Positions 1 through 9,807 of a stretch of 64,000 bases of DNA are shown here, piece by piece (the stretch's first letter is position 1; every line of letters begins with the position of its first letter). Origin of the DNA: CAXBDP01 sp963974465. GTDB lineage: Bacteria > Bacteroidota > Bacteroidia > Cytophagales > Cyclobacteriaceae. Under the pieces are notes generated by a model. The model did no database searches and was not told where the DNA came from. It saw only the letters and a program-made list of their open reading frames with translations. The DNA lies in the NCBI GenBank assembly GCA_049340005.1, contig JBMPIY010000004.1. One strand, written 5' to 3'. Both the position numbers and the translations under genes were made by a program.

Positions 1-1
1 C

Positions 2-631
2 TTACGTCCAATTCTGCTACCTGAGAGTTTCCAAAAGCTTTCCTTTGTCCAAGAGAGTATTCAGCTTCTTGAAGTAAATGTCATTTACTATCAGCCTTTC
101 AAAAAATATAAGATAAAGCAATTAGGTCTTACCAGCCATTTGAGCACCTGTAATTTCAATATTGAATTGATGCAACAAGTTCGTAGCTTTTTTGCTTCAC
201 AGGATAGCGGAAATTTTAGTAAGCCCAGTAAGAGAATCTACATTTCACGATCAAAAGCAAACAGAAGAAGGGTACTAAATGAAGATGCGCTGATACAATT
301 ACTTAGCAAATATGATATTAGCTGCTACTATATGGAGGATCTATCTTTTGTACAACAACGAAAACTGATGGTCGAAACGCAATTTCTTATTAGTAATCAT
401 GGGGCAGGACTTACCAATATGACTTTTATGCAGGAAGGTGCAACTGTGTTCGAACTCAAATCCGATTCTAGTAATACCAATAATTGCTTTTTCAATCTAG
501 CGAGAGCATTAAATCACCAATACTATTACACCATCAATTCTGGCCAAGGCGATCATATACAATACGCTGATATTGTAGTGGATTTGGAGAAGTTGGAGAA
601 GGAGCTGGGGAGGATATTATCGCAAAAATAG
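2..631 (+). CDS. GT61-family (DUF563) glycosyltransferase, 5' end missing
   Basis: The frame is open from base 2, so the gene starts outside the window and only about 209 C-terminal residues are visible. The end of the protein carries the typical GT61/DUF563 pattern: a basic IYISRSKANRRR stretch, then an LSFVQQRKL-type helix and the SNHGAGLTNMTF motif, followed by the FELKSD strand. Family members transfer sugars to glycans and are common in bacterial surface-polysaccharide loci. It is the only plus-strand gene in this cluster and converges on the next glycosyltransferase, overlapping it by 15 bases at the 3' end. The family call is confident; donor and acceptor are unknown. Confidence 0.85.
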   Translation, partial: LRPILLPESFQKLSFVQESIQLLEVNVIYYQPFKKYKIKQLGLTSHLSTCNFNIELMQQVRSFFASQDSGNFSKPSKRIYISRSKANRRRVLNEDALIQLLSKYDISCYYMEDLSFVQQRKLMVETQFLISNHGAGLTNMTFMQEGATVFELKSDSSNTNNCFFNLARALNHQYYYTINSGQGDHIQYADIVVDLEKLEKELGRILSQK

Positions 632-1735
632 CCTATTTGCCATAACTCCAAATAAGCCAAATCTTATCCTATTTCGTTGCATCAAATGGCGTCTGAATAC
701 ACTAGTTAGTAATTCCTTTTTGCTCAAGCCATCAATTGGATTTTTATCGAAGAATTGTGAAAATGAAGGATATATTTCATTAAAAACCCTTTTTAGATCT
801 TCTTTGGAATACCAATAGCGAAACGATAAGTAAGAGCACATAATGGCAAAGTCATTAGACTGATATGTTAAGGAATATTCCGTCGTTTCTTTTCTGAACA
901 ATTCACTTGATTCCTCAACTTTTCCTTGCATCAGGCTGACGCCCAAACATTGCAGTAGCGAATTTTTAATTACGGATTTGTAATCATAATCATAATCATG
1001 ATTCAGTTTCGTTTCGATTTGGATTCGAGCATCCCTTTTTATTGCTCTTTGAGATACACTTTTTAATGCCTCATACATTCTAAAGGCATTTCTACTCATG
1101 CTGTCCTTTGAATAGCGATATGCCACGAATACATGCTCAATTTGTTTTACTTCTGCCCCAGCTTTGGCAGCTCTAATCCAAAAATCCCAATCTTCTGCAC
1201 TTTTCAAACTTTCATCAAAGTCACCAATTTTGCCCACCAGCTCGGTACTAATTACCAAGCTATGACAGGGCCCAATATTGCCTTTGAATATCCCTGGAAT
1301 TAAAGGTTCTTGTGGGGAATTCAAGTTTTTGCTGTAGATAACTTTTTTGCTTTCCTCCTCCACATATTGATACCCGTATTGTATTAAAGTTTCTGCAGAA
1401 TGGGCTTCAAATTCATTAGAAAGGCATTGGAAATAGGTAGGCAACAAATAATCATCTGCATCTAAAAATAAAAGCCAAGTCCCTTTTGCTTGCTGAATTC
1501 CTGCATTTCTAGCGGAGCTCAAACCTCCATTTTCCTTATCAATTACATTAATGCGCTTATCCTTGCTGGCAAAGTCTAAAGCTAGCTTAAGAGTATCGTC
1601 AGTAGAGCCATCATTTACGATAAGCATTTCCCAATCATTAAAGTCTTGGCTAAGTACAGATTCAACACATTCAGTCAAAAAATGACCTTGGTTGTAGCAG
1701 GGAATGATTATCGATATGGCGCTAGACATTTTCAA
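617..1735 (-). CDS. GT2 family glycosyltransferase
   Basis: A GT-A fold glycosyltransferase of family 2 that should add one sugar from a nucleotide-sugar donor on the cytoplasmic side. Visible motifs are IIIPCYNQ (residues about 9-16), NDGSTDD (41-47), the ENGGLSSARNAG segment and the metal-binding LDADD (91-95), then an AEDWDFWIR acceptor-side motif. The C-terminal 150 residues are helical and unassigned. An internal ATG two codons in (MSSA) is an equally good start. It overlaps the upstream GT4 gene by 14 bases, so the two are probably translated together as the end of the polysaccharide operon. Confidence 0.9.
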   Translation of the reverse strand: MKMSSAISIIIPCYNQGHFLTECVESVLSQDFNDWEMLIVNDGSTDDTLKLALDFASKDKRINVIDKENGGLSSARNAGIQQAKGTWLLFLDADDYLLPTYFQCLSNEFEAHSAETLIQYGYQYVEEESKKVIYSKNLNSPQEPLIPGIFKGNIGPCHSLVISTELVGKIGDFDESLKSAEDWDFWIRAAKAGAEVKQIEHVFVAYRYSKDSMSRNAFRMYEALKSVSQRAIKRDARIQIETKLNHDYDYDYKSVIKNSLLQCLGVSLMQGKVEESSELFRKETTEYSLTYQSNDFAIMCSYLSFRYWYSKEDLKRVFNEIYPSFSQFFDKNPIDGLSKKELLTSVFRRHLMQRNRIRFGLFGVMANRLFLR

Positions 1736-2834
1736 TTATAGATTGATATTGAGCAATCATTTTGGGAATAGAAAACAATCCTTCAACTCTTGTTCTATTA
1801 AGGTTACCAACAGTTTTCCGATTTTCAGCTTGTAGATAAAATTTCAATATTGCTGCACCTAGACTTTCAAAATTTCCACTTTCAACCAAAAACTCACTCT
1901 TGCCTAAAGCCTCTCTAGCTCCATGGATATCTGTAGCAACCACAGGCAATCCAGCGGCCATACATTCCAATATGCCGTTGGGAAGGCCTTCTTTATTGGA
2001 GCTAAACACAGCCAAATGACATGTAGCTAACAAGGCATACACATCTTCCACCACATCTAGAAACTGCACACTATCGCTCAATTTGTATTCATCTACAAAT
2101 GCTTGTAGCATAGGGTAAGTATCAGCCTTTTTTCCAGCCAAAAGCAATCTGGCATTTTCAGGCTTGCTTTCTATAAAGAGCTTCCATGCTTTCAGTAACG
2201 TCAAATGATCTTTGTAAGTGTGTAAATTGGCCACCATCACAACACGAAATTGATCCTTAACGAGTTCAGGTTTAGCTGTCTCTATAGGTAGTTCAATTCC
2301 ATTATGGATTATCTGGATTGCTCTCTGAGTGTATTGCTCCAAAAACAGTTTTCCTTCCAAACTATTGGAAATAATACCTGTACAATTCTCCAATGCTTTC
2401 AATTCAAATTGACTTCCGTTAAACCAACGGCCTTCATCTCGTTGATTCCAATAGCAAGCTTTGGCTCCCATTTTCTGCCAATATCGGCTATAAATCACAT
2501 TAGCCGGATACGTAAAGGGGAGAATAATATCCACCCGCAATTTTTGAATTGTCTTAATCAATTGTCGCTGATAGCGCCAAAATAAGAGATTTTCTTTTAT
2601 GCCTTTTTTCTCCCCCAAAATCAACTTTTCCCGAAAACCTAATGCTATACAATGAATACCTGCAGCTTGAAAACGATCCCATGCCAATCCCTTGCCTTCT
2701 CCAAAAGCAATAACCGAAACCGCATATCCATGATCTTGCAAGCCCTTAGCGAGATACAGAGCTTGCCGCTCCGCTCCACCGGCAGTGTAAAGGTGGAGGG
2801 CTATTAGGATATGGTTTTTTTTAGTATTCATCAT
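1722..2834 (-). CDS. GT4 family glycosyltransferase
   Basis: A GT-B fold retaining glycosyltransferase. The N-terminal domain opens with a GGAERQ motif (residues about 19-24), typical of the GT4 acceptor-side loop. The C-terminal donor-binding domain has FSSNKEGLPNGILECMAAG with the E-x7-E pattern, then PVVATDIHG. Length (about 370 residues) is normal for the family. It lies between the SGNH-like gene and a GT2 gene on the same strand and overlaps the latter. It probably adds one residue of the repeat unit of the locus glycan; the sugar cannot be read from the sequence. Confidence 0.9.
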   Translation of the reverse strand: MMNTKKNHILIALHLYTAGGAERQALYLAKGLQDHGYAVSVIAFGEGKGLAWDRFQAAGIHCIALGFREKLILGEKKGIKENLLFWRYQRQLIKTIQKLRVDIILPFTYPANVIYSRYWQKMGAKACYWNQRDEGRWFNGSQFELKALENCTGIISNSLEGKLFLEQYTQRAIQIIHNGIELPIETAKPELVKDQFRVVMVANLHTYKDHLTLLKAWKLFIESKPENARLLLAGKKADTYPMLQAFVDEYKLSDSVQFLDVVEDVYALLATCHLAVFSSNKEGLPNGILECMAAGLPVVATDIHGAREALGKSEFLVESGNFESLGAAILKFYLQAENRKTVGNLNRTRVEGLFSIPKMIAQYQSIIENV

Positions 2835-2870
2835 TTCTTTTACTGGAGCACTTTTGCAAAGTGTGCCGAT

Positions 2871-3950
2871 CTATTCTCTTTTCTCTCCATCACCCTCTTT
2901 ATTAATTTTGAAATTCTCAATTTGCTGATTTAATTGCTCTATTTTCATTCCTATTGAACTTGAATCAACCCTATTCTTATTAGCTACAATATCCTTAAGA
3001 ATTCTTGAATTTACTTTAGGTGAGTAATGGACTAAATCTTTGTATAGATCCAAATTGGAACTTATGTCCTCCACAGCTTCAAAATCAAAGATTCTTGCAT
3101 TTGGATATTGACTAACAGATCTAACAAAATACTCTTTTAGCTTTAATTGCAATTCGTAATCTTCAGTTTCAAATCTATTTAGATGAAACAGAATGCTCGG
3201 TGGGCTAAAAATAAAAACAAAGAAAATACTTGGCTCTCTTTTAATTACCTCAATTACATTTTCATCAATATTCTCTTTCCCATTTTCGAAGGAGTTGTTT
3301 TCATAAATACCTATGAAATCCTCTGCTTGCCGCCGCATTTCAGCATTATTTTGAAATTCCATTACCTTGTCTGTTCCAAAGTGGGTTTCATCTCCACCCC
3401 AATACCCAATATCATTAGGATCATCAATTTCACGGTAAATGCTATTGTTGAGAATAGCGATGGATCGCTTAAAAAGAATAGGATTGAATAAATAAAAGAA
3501 ATCAGTCAATGGATTCTGATCATACATGTAATTTGGGAATTGATAAAAATCATCATTCACCAATTTATCTGCTTCTGCATTCAATGTATAAGATTCAACA
3601 GCCCAAAACACATCTTGTACTTTCCCTGTACTTATCGCCAGCTCCAATAACTTATTTTGTTCATGCAAACTAGAACCTGACATTGTAAGCTTCAAAAACT
3701 GCTTGGCAAATAGTGAATCCATTTCATCCATTAGATAATTTTCTGCCATTGATGTCCCCAATAAAACGGCATTGTACTCATAGTTCTTGGCTAAACCGGG
3801 ATTTTGAAATCTCTGATCTTTATAAAATGCAGCCGGATAGTTTGTCGCCTTTCTATAAAATTGAAGAGGGTCAACCCAATAGTTTATGATAATTATAGGC
3901 AATGCACCTACAAGCGTAAGGACAATAAGTATGGAGCCAAATCTTTTCAT
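2871..3950 (-). CDS. Membrane-anchored SGNH-like protein, partner of MBOAT
   Basis: The protein has one N-terminal membrane segment (residues about 6-25) and an extracytoplasmic domain. GTSMAENYL (about 65-73) resembles the serine block of SGNH/AlgX-like proteins, and DLVHYSP near residue 305 resembles the Asp-x2-His block. It sits 3 bases downstream of an MBOAT acyltransferase gene. This is the usual pairing in which the MBOAT moves an acyl group across the membrane and a secreted SGNH-like protein attaches it to a glycan. I infer O-acylation of the locus polysaccharide. The family is not certain and the motif reading is by eye. Confidence 0.65.
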   Translation of the reverse strand: MKRFGSILIVLTLVGALPIIIINYWVDPLQFYRKATNYPAAFYKDQRFQNPGLAKNYEYNAVLLGTSMAENYLMDEMDSLFAKQFLKLTMSGSSLHEQNKLLELAISTGKVQDVFWAVESYTLNAEADKLVNDDFYQFPNYMYDQNPLTDFFYLFNPILFKRSIAILNNSIYREIDDPNDIGYWGGDETHFGTDKVMEFQNNAEMRRQAEDFIGIYENNSFENGKENIDENVIEVIKREPSIFFVFIFSPPSILFHLNRFETEDYELQLKLKEYFVRSVSQYPNARIFDFEAVEDISSNLDLYKDLVHYSPKVNSRILKDIVANKNRVDSSSIGMKIEQLNQQIENFKINKEGDGEKRE

Positions 3951-3953
3951 ATT

Positions 3954-5387
3954 CTAAAACTGAAAATAGATAAACTCCTGTTGTGCAGCACCAAAAAAGA
4001 AGATTAGCCAAAATACTGCTAAATAAATGGCTCTACGGATGTATGTATTCCTTACCAAGCTCAAGTCTAAACCAAACTCTTTATCTCTGTTGATCCATTC
4101 CACTGCTACTAGGATTACAATAAATGTGAATGGCTTTAAGAAATCAATATTGGGCATTTGCCAATGATGGAAACTCAACATATCTAATGTATAATGAAAG
4201 GCTTGGAAAATATTATCTGCTCTAAAAACCACCCATGAAACAAGTACTAAACTAAACGTAAACAGGATTTGAAGTACTTCCTTAAACGAAGGGTACAATT
4301 TTCCTTTTTTTACAATTTCTATATTCTTCCTGTTGGCTTTTCTTAAAAGCAATGGTAAAAAGAAAAAAGCATGCATTGCTCCCCAAACTATAAACGTCCA
4401 ATTAGCTCCATGCCAGAAACCACTAACTACAAAAATCAAAAAGGTATTAAATACAGTTTTTCCTAGTGTTCCTCGGCTGCCTCCTAATGGGATATATAGA
4501 TAATCTCTAAACCACGTGGAAAGGGATATATGCCATCTGCGCCAAAATTCAGCAATGTCTCTGGAGAAATATGGAAAAGCAAAATTCCTCATCAAATCGA
4601 AGCCAAAAAGCCGTGCTATACCTATAGCGATATCGGAATAGCCGGAAAAATCTCCATAAATCTGAAAGGCGAATAAAACTGCGCCAATAAACAATACAGA
4701 AGGATTATAGCTTTCAGAATTGGTAAAAATGTCATTCACCAAAATGGCGCAGTTATCTGCAACCACAATTTTCTTAAACAAGCCCCAGAGGATTTGGCGC
4801 ATTCCATCTACGGAGTTTAAATAATTAAACTTCCGAGGTTTTGAGAACTGAGGCAATAGATTGGCTGCTCGCTCAATGGGACCTGCAACCAATTGAGGAA
4901 AGAAACTAACAAAAGCGAAAAAGGAAACAACATCCTTACTTGGCGCTAGTTTTCGCCTATAAATATCAATTGTATAGCTAAGCGTTTGAAAGGTGTAAAA
5001 GCTTATCCCAACTGGTAGTATTATATTGATGGTCGATCCTTGAAGGTGAATTCCAAAATTGGCAAACAGCTCTATAAAACTCTCAAGGAAAAAATTGTAG
5101 TACTTAAATACTCCAAGGAGGCCTAAATTTACAGATAAGCTCAATATCAAAAGAGCTTTCCGCCTAATGGGATTTGTACTTTTATCAATAGCTAGCCCAA
5201 TCAAATAATCAACACCAGAACTGAAAAATATTAGCCCTAGAAAGCGCCAATCCCACCAGCCATAAAAGATATAACTGATTACCAGTAGATAGAAATTTTG
5301 AACTTTAAGGTTTCTTTGAAAGACAAACCAATAAAGTAAAAAGGCAATAGGTGCAAATAAGGCAAATTCGTAGGAGTTAAACAGCAT
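3954..5387 (-). CDS. MBOAT family O-acyltransferase (AlgI/DltB-like)
   Basis: A polytopic membrane protein of 477 residues with the AlgI/DltB-type MBOAT signature: WRRWHISLSTWFRDYLYIPL, GGSRG, and the conserved histidine motif FWHGANW. The N-terminus (FNSYEFALFAPIAFLLYW) is typical for Bacteroidota members. Such enzymes pass acetyl or other acyl groups across the inner membrane for attachment to exopolysaccharide or O-antigen. The gene lies between asnB and the SGNH-like gene with gaps of 5 and 3 bases, so a shared transcript is very likely. Confidence 0.93.
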   Translation of the reverse strand: MLFNSYEFALFAPIAFLLYWFVFQRNLKVQNFYLLVISYIFYGWWDWRFLGLIFFSSGVDYLIGLAIDKSTNPIRRKALLILSLSVNLGLLGVFKYYNFFLESFIELFANFGIHLQGSTINIILPVGISFYTFQTLSYTIDIYRRKLAPSKDVVSFFAFVSFFPQLVAGPIERAANLLPQFSKPRKFNYLNSVDGMRQILWGLFKKIVVADNCAILVNDIFTNSESYNPSVLFIGAVLFAFQIYGDFSGYSDIAIGIARLFGFDLMRNFAFPYFSRDIAEFWRRWHISLSTWFRDYLYIPLGGSRGTLGKTVFNTFLIFVVSGFWHGANWTFIVWGAMHAFFFLPLLLRKANRKNIEIVKKGKLYPSFKEVLQILFTFSLVLVSWVVFRADNIFQAFHYTLDMLSFHHWQMPNIDFLKPFTFIVILVAVEWINRDKEFGLDLSLVRNTYIRRAIYLAVFWLIFFFGAAQQEFIYFQF

Positions 5388-5392
5388 AATAT

Positions 5393-7234
5393 TTAGTTAT
5401 TCTGCCCCAACCACTCCTCCAAAAACAATAGATTCCACAACTGATGAGCGCTTTTTGAGCCACTAAGTTTTTTGACGGCCGATAAATCCAAATAGGTATC
5501 CAAATGATTTCCGCTAGCATATAATCTGTCTGCTACAGCTTTGGAAGGGTGGCCATTCTCTAGTAGCCAATGGCTTACAGGCGAGGCAAATCCCATTTTC
5601 TCTCTATAAACAAAGCCTTTGGGATAGTACCTACACATAAGCTTTTTGAGCAATTGTTTGCCTATCCATTGACCATTGACCTTGCTAATATTCAAATGCT
5701 CGGGGATGGTTGCTGCAAACTCAATCACTTGCTTGTCGAGTAGTGGAGTACGTGTTTCCAAGCTGTGCATCATACTGGCAATATCTACTTTCGGCAATAT
5801 GGCATTGGGCATATACACATTAAAATCTACCGATTGCACTTGCTGGAAATGTCCAAAATCTGCTGCTCGCTCAAATTCCAGCTCATGAATTTCCTTTTCC
5901 TCCCGCTGAATTTGTTCGGCTATTTCCTTTCGCCACAATGACCTGCGATTAGCATCACCTTTCTTTTGCCCATACTTTTCCCAATCACTAAATTTTGCTG
6001 TCCTCAAAGGAAATTTACTCGACAATAGCGCATTAGCTATTGGATAAAGCTGCTTTTTAGGAAATGCCAAATGCTCAGGCACAGGCTGCACATGTCTGCT
6101 CCATCGGCTGGTATAGCTTTCGTAGCCGGCAAATATCTCATCACCCGCATCGCCGGTAAGTACCATCGTTACATGTTTTCGCGCCAGCTTGCTTACATAA
6201 TAGGTAGGTATGGCAGAATTATCACCAAAAGGCTCACCATAATGCCGCACCAAATCGGGCAATATACCTAGCGCATCAGCTTTTACTATTTCTATATGAT
6301 GCTCCGTATGCCAGCGATTGGCCACCTGCTGGGCAAATGTGGTTTCGTTAAAAGCACTTTCCTCGAAGCCTATGCTAAATGTTTTCACTGGTTGTTTCAT
6401 CAGCTGCGCCATATAGGCCACTACTGCGCTGGAATCGACTCCACCCGAAAGGAAGGCACCAAAAGGCACATCGGATACTAAATGGGCTTGAACGGAATCT
6501 TTGATTACCGCCTCCAACTCTTCCAACCATTGGGATGCAGATTTGGACTCATTGGGTTGGAAACTTAGCTGCCAATAGCGCTTTAGCTCAATAAGCTTTC
6601 CCTGCAAATCTACCCGCATAAAATGGGCGGGAGGTAATTTTTTGATTTCGTGATAGATAGAGCGTGGAGCAGGTATATATTGATATTGCAGAAATAAATC
6701 GATCGCTGTAATATCCACATTCAAAGCCACATTGGGAATTTGCTTTAATGCCTGAATTTCTGAGGCAAAAGCAAATACCTGCTCAGTTTGTAAATACACT
6801 AAAGGCTTGATGCCGAAATGATCACGCGCCAGAAATAATTCCTGCTTCACAAGATCTAATATCGCAAAGGCAAACATTCCCCGAAGATGATGCACACAAT
6901 CGGCTCCCCATTGTCTGTAGGCATATAGTAGCACTTCCGTATCGGATTGGGTGCGAAACTGATGTCCCTTAGACTGTAAATCACTACGTAAGGCGATATA
7001 ATTGTAAATCTCCCCATTGAAGCTAATCCACATTTTGCCATCTTCCGTAGCAAAGGGTTGTTTACCGCCTTCCAAATCTATAATGGATAATCGGCGATGC
7101 GCCAAACCTACCTGCTGATGGACAAAATAGCCCTCACCATCCGGCCCACGATGTTGCAGTGAATTGGCCATTAGCTTTAGCTCCTGCTCGGTAACTAATG
7201 AATCTTTTTTAATAAGGCCAGCTATTCCGCACAT
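5393..7234 (-). CDS. asnB: Asparagine synthase (glutamine-hydrolysing)
   Basis: The protein starts MCGIAG, giving the Cys2 nucleophile of the class II glutamine amidotransferase domain. The ATP-pyrophosphatase domain follows, with SGGVDSS near residue 264. The 613-residue length fits AsnB. AsnB-like enzymes in polysaccharide clusters often amidate sugars or uronic acids rather than making free asparagine, so a glycan role is possible but not proven. Two copies of the GCGGGAGG octamer lie inside the gene (5899 and 6627), unlike the genes immediately upstream. It is part of the minus-strand operon. Confidence 0.93.
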   Translation of the reverse strand: MCGIAGLIKKDSLVTEQELKLMANSLQHRGPDGEGYFVHQQVGLAHRRLSIIDLEGGKQPFATEDGKMWISFNGEIYNYIALRSDLQSKGHQFRTQSDTEVLLYAYRQWGADCVHHLRGMFAFAILDLVKQELFLARDHFGIKPLVYLQTEQVFAFASEIQALKQIPNVALNVDITAIDLFLQYQYIPAPRSIYHEIKKLPPAHFMRVDLQGKLIELKRYWQLSFQPNESKSASQWLEELEAVIKDSVQAHLVSDVPFGAFLSGGVDSSAVVAYMAQLMKQPVKTFSIGFEESAFNETTFAQQVANRWHTEHHIEIVKADALGILPDLVRHYGEPFGDNSAIPTYYVSKLARKHVTMVLTGDAGDEIFAGYESYTSRWSRHVQPVPEHLAFPKKQLYPIANALLSSKFPLRTAKFSDWEKYGQKKGDANRRSLWRKEIAEQIQREEKEIHELEFERAADFGHFQQVQSVDFNVYMPNAILPKVDIASMMHSLETRTPLLDKQVIEFAATIPEHLNISKVNGQWIGKQLLKKLMCRYYPKGFVYREKMGFASPVSHWLLENGHPSKAVADRLYASGNHLDTYLDLSAVKKLSGSKSAHQLWNLLFLEEWLGQNN

Positions 7235-7245
7235 AAAAAGAACTA

Positions 7246-8025
7246 TTATTCAAGTTTAAAGTATCTATTAATCCTTTTTCTATTTTTAGTTGATAAGGAA
7301 TCATACATATTGAAGAAATGTACTAAAAGATGGTTCTTGACATTAGGATTCTCCTTCAATAGCTTATTTACAATCATATTTTTGTCATTATGAAATTTCA
7401 AATCATGAATACTTGAACTTAAGCCTCCTCCTAAATAATCGCATATTATAAGAGGGACATAAACTCGAGAAATTTTTCTATTAAAAAACCAACGTAAATT
7501 AAATTCCCAATCTGCAATAATTGGATAATCTAAACTATACACTCCCAGTAGACCAAAAACCGATTTTCTGTAAAAAAGACCTTGATGACAAAAATTCCTA
7601 ATGAGTAAGCCCATTCCACTCAGCCTATCGCGATAAACTGTGTTCTTATAGCTTTTAATTATAATATCTCCTTGTATAATCTGATAATCGCTATCAAAGT
7701 ACTCTGCTAATGTATTAAGTGTATCACTTTTATAAATCATATCACCAGCTCCTAAAAAATAGAGCCATTTACCTTTCGCAACCTTTATACCTTTATTCAT
7801 GGCATCATAAACACCTTGATCTGGTTCCGAAACAAATACAATTTCGATATTTTTCTTTCGGTATTCCTCAACAACATCCTTTGTTCCATCTTCAGAATAA
7901 CCATCCATTACAACGACCTCTAAATCCTTGAAATCTTGACTCGCAATAGATGCCAAAGTAAGCTCTAATAAATCACAAGCTTTGAAAGTTGGAATTATGA
8001 TTGAGAGGCTTTTATTCATTTTCAA
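7246..8025 (-). CDS. GT2 family glycosyltransferase (WcaA-like)
   Basis: A short GT2 enzyme of 259 residues with SIIIPTFKA, the donor-site VVVMDGYSEDGT and EPDQGVYDAMNKGI motifs. LGAGD takes the place of the usual DxD-type triad, as is common in the colanic-acid WcaA-like subgroup. A second ATG at codon 3 (MNKS) is a plausible start. It overlaps the DUF5672 gene upstream by 14 bases. It is predicted to transfer one sugar in the cytoplasm; specificity is unknown. Confidence 0.88.
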   Translation of the reverse strand: MKMNKSLSIIIPTFKACDLLELTLASIASQDFKDLEVVVMDGYSEDGTKDVVEEYRKKNIEIVFVSEPDQGVYDAMNKGIKVAKGKWLYFLGAGDMIYKSDTLNTLAEYFDSDYQIIQGDIIIKSYKNTVYRDRLSGMGLLIRNFCHQGLFYRKSVFGLLGVYSLDYPIIADWEFNLRWFFNRKISRVYVPLIICDYLGGGLSSSIHDLKFHNDKNMIVNKLLKENPNVKNHLLVHFFNMYDSLSTKNRKRINRYFKLE

Positions 8026-8842
8026 TACTTTTCAGCACTTCTTGAAAAACTATATGTGGAGATCTTGCCATAATCTCTTTCCATTGCAAAAAGTAATTTG
8101 GTTTGTCAAAGCCATGAGCGGCCATTGGTAACTCATTCTTATTCATTTCGAATGCTTCAAGAGGATTTAAATCAAAACCAAAGGCTAGAGACTTATTAAA
8201 TGAAGGGATTCGAAAAAAGGGATAATGAGCAGGTATGAAAAGCGAATAGAATAAATCCTCATTATAAGGCCAATTCCTAGCTTGTTTATTATACAATTTT
8301 AGAACTCTCTTAAAGGTCTTAACCTTCCTAAGTGAAATACCACCATTACCAACAAGAAAGTCATGGCCAAAAAGCGCCTTATGCAAAGGTAAGACTTTGG
8401 CTTTTAAGAGTAATGGCACATTATTTTCAAATGTTCCCCGAATAAATTTAAATACATCCACGCCTACCCATGGTGGAGCCACATAATCATAGTTCTTATC
8501 AAGCCAATAATTTAATTCATTTCTGAAGAGAAAAGCATCCAACTGATGGATGATAATATAATCAAAATCGCTGAAACAATTATAAAAGGAATAGGATAAG
8601 CAGAGCCTATTGTAGCTTTCAATATTTTTGAAATAACTGTCGTCAAATGCAATATGATGAAAACCATACCTTACCAAAATCTCAGCATTATCAATATCTA
8701 ATTCAAATGATCTTGGATGAATGATGATGATTTGAAACTCTTTGCAAATTGAGATAAGATAATCTAAAACACAGATTTGATAACTCTTCAAATGGAGAGA
8801 ATAAACGGGAATAACAATTGCAAATTTATTGTTTGCCATCAA
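8012..8842 (-). CDS. DUF5672 family protein
   Basis: The protein opens with an IVIPVYS strand. Its centre has DYIIIHQLDAFLF and DYVAPPWVG, then NGGISLRKV and a FYSLFIP segment, which together match the DUF5672 family. This family resembles GT-A glycosyltransferases and usually sits in glycan loci. The chemistry is not established. Start is at MM, and either methionine could be used. The gene overlaps the following GT2 gene by 14 bases, and 134 bases of AT-rich DNA separate it from the upstream gene. Confidence 0.75.
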   Translation of the reverse strand: MMANNKFAIVIPVYSLHLKSYQICVLDYLISICKEFQIIIIHPRSFELDIDNAEILVRYGFHHIAFDDSYFKNIESYNRLCLSYSFYNCFSDFDYIIIHQLDAFLFRNELNYWLDKNYDYVAPPWVGVDVFKFIRGTFENNVPLLLKAKVLPLHKALFGHDFLVGNGGISLRKVKTFKRVLKLYNKQARNWPYNEDLFYSLFIPAHYPFFRIPSFNKSLAFGFDLNPLEAFEMNKNELPMAAHGFDKPNYFLQWKEIMARSPHIVFQEVLKSIENE

Positions 8843-8976
8843 TATTGTTATAGGTAACTATTACCAGTTGAAGTTATTTAAAAAAGTGAAATATCTTTTG
8901 AATTTGTAGAAGGAGCTAAAATAAAATACTTGGTTTTTCATTTTTGATTCTGAAAAAATGTATTCAAACGAATGCT

Positions 8977-9801
8977 TTATTTAATAAATTTTTTAGATAA
9001 CTTCCTTTTTATCAATGTGATAATTTTTCTGAATGAAATATGATCTTCCATTTTGTCCCATTTTTCTTTCAACCTTTCATAGTTCATTTTCAACTCTAAA
9101 GCATTGAAGTCATAAATATCAGAATGCTTATAAATAATATACGAACTCAATTTTACTCTTTTTTCAAAGTTATCATTTAAACTTTTAACCATTGAGTTCA
9201 GTTTAATTCTATAATGAAAAATTATTTCATCTTGACGTACAGCAATTCCTCCTCTTTTAAGCATATTAATCCAAAACTCCCAATCTTCCCAGCCCCCAAC
9301 CATGTTTTCATCATAACCATTATTTATAAGCCAATCACTTTTTCTGAATAATCCAGTACAATAAATCATATTATTAAATTTTAATTTATTGAAGGAGAAA
9401 TCAGGTAATAGCCATTCTGAATCAGATTCACCAAACTTTTTCGCCTTCCCGTAAACAACTCTAACTTCATTGCTAGATTTTAAGGTTAATAAAGCCTTCT
9501 CTATATAATTTTCTGAAATTTTATCATCTGCATCTAGCGGAAGAATATAATCCCCTTTTGAAATACTTATCCCAGCATTTCTTGCGCTACTAAGTCCTCC
9601 ATTTATCTTTTTATGATACTTTATTCGTGAGTCTTTATTTGCCCATTCCAAAGCTATTACCTCTGTTTTATCAGGACTACCATCATTTACAATAATACAT
9701 TCCCAATTTTGAAAGGATTGATTACTAACTGAAAGTATGCATTCATCCAGATATTGCGCTTGATTATAACATGGTACTATTACTGAAACCAAGTCTGACA
9801 T
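8977..9801 (-). CDS. GT2 family glycosyltransferase
   Basis: A 274-residue GT2 enzyme with VIVPCYNQA, NDGSPDKT, the GGLSSARNAG segment and LDADD, then GGWEDWEFWINM. It resembles the GT2 gene at 617-1735 in its first 200 residues, so the two are probably paralogs with different specificities. The basic C-terminus (KRKLSKKF) may be a membrane-surface contact. It sits 6 bases downstream of the next GT2 gene in the operon. Confidence 0.9.
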   Translation of the reverse strand: MSDLVSVIVPCYNQAQYLDECILSVSNQSFQNWECIIVNDGSPDKTEVIALEWANKDSRIKYHKKINGGLSSARNAGISISKGDYILPLDADDKISENYIEKALLTLKSSNEVRVVYGKAKKFGESDSEWLLPDFSFNKLKFNNMIYCTGLFRKSDWLINNGYDENMVGGWEDWEFWINMLKRGGIAVRQDEIIFHYRIKLNSMVKSLNDNFEKRVKLSSYIIYKHSDIYDFNALELKMNYERLKEKWDKMEDHISFRKIITLIKRKLSKKFIK

Positions 9802-9807
9802 ACGTTT

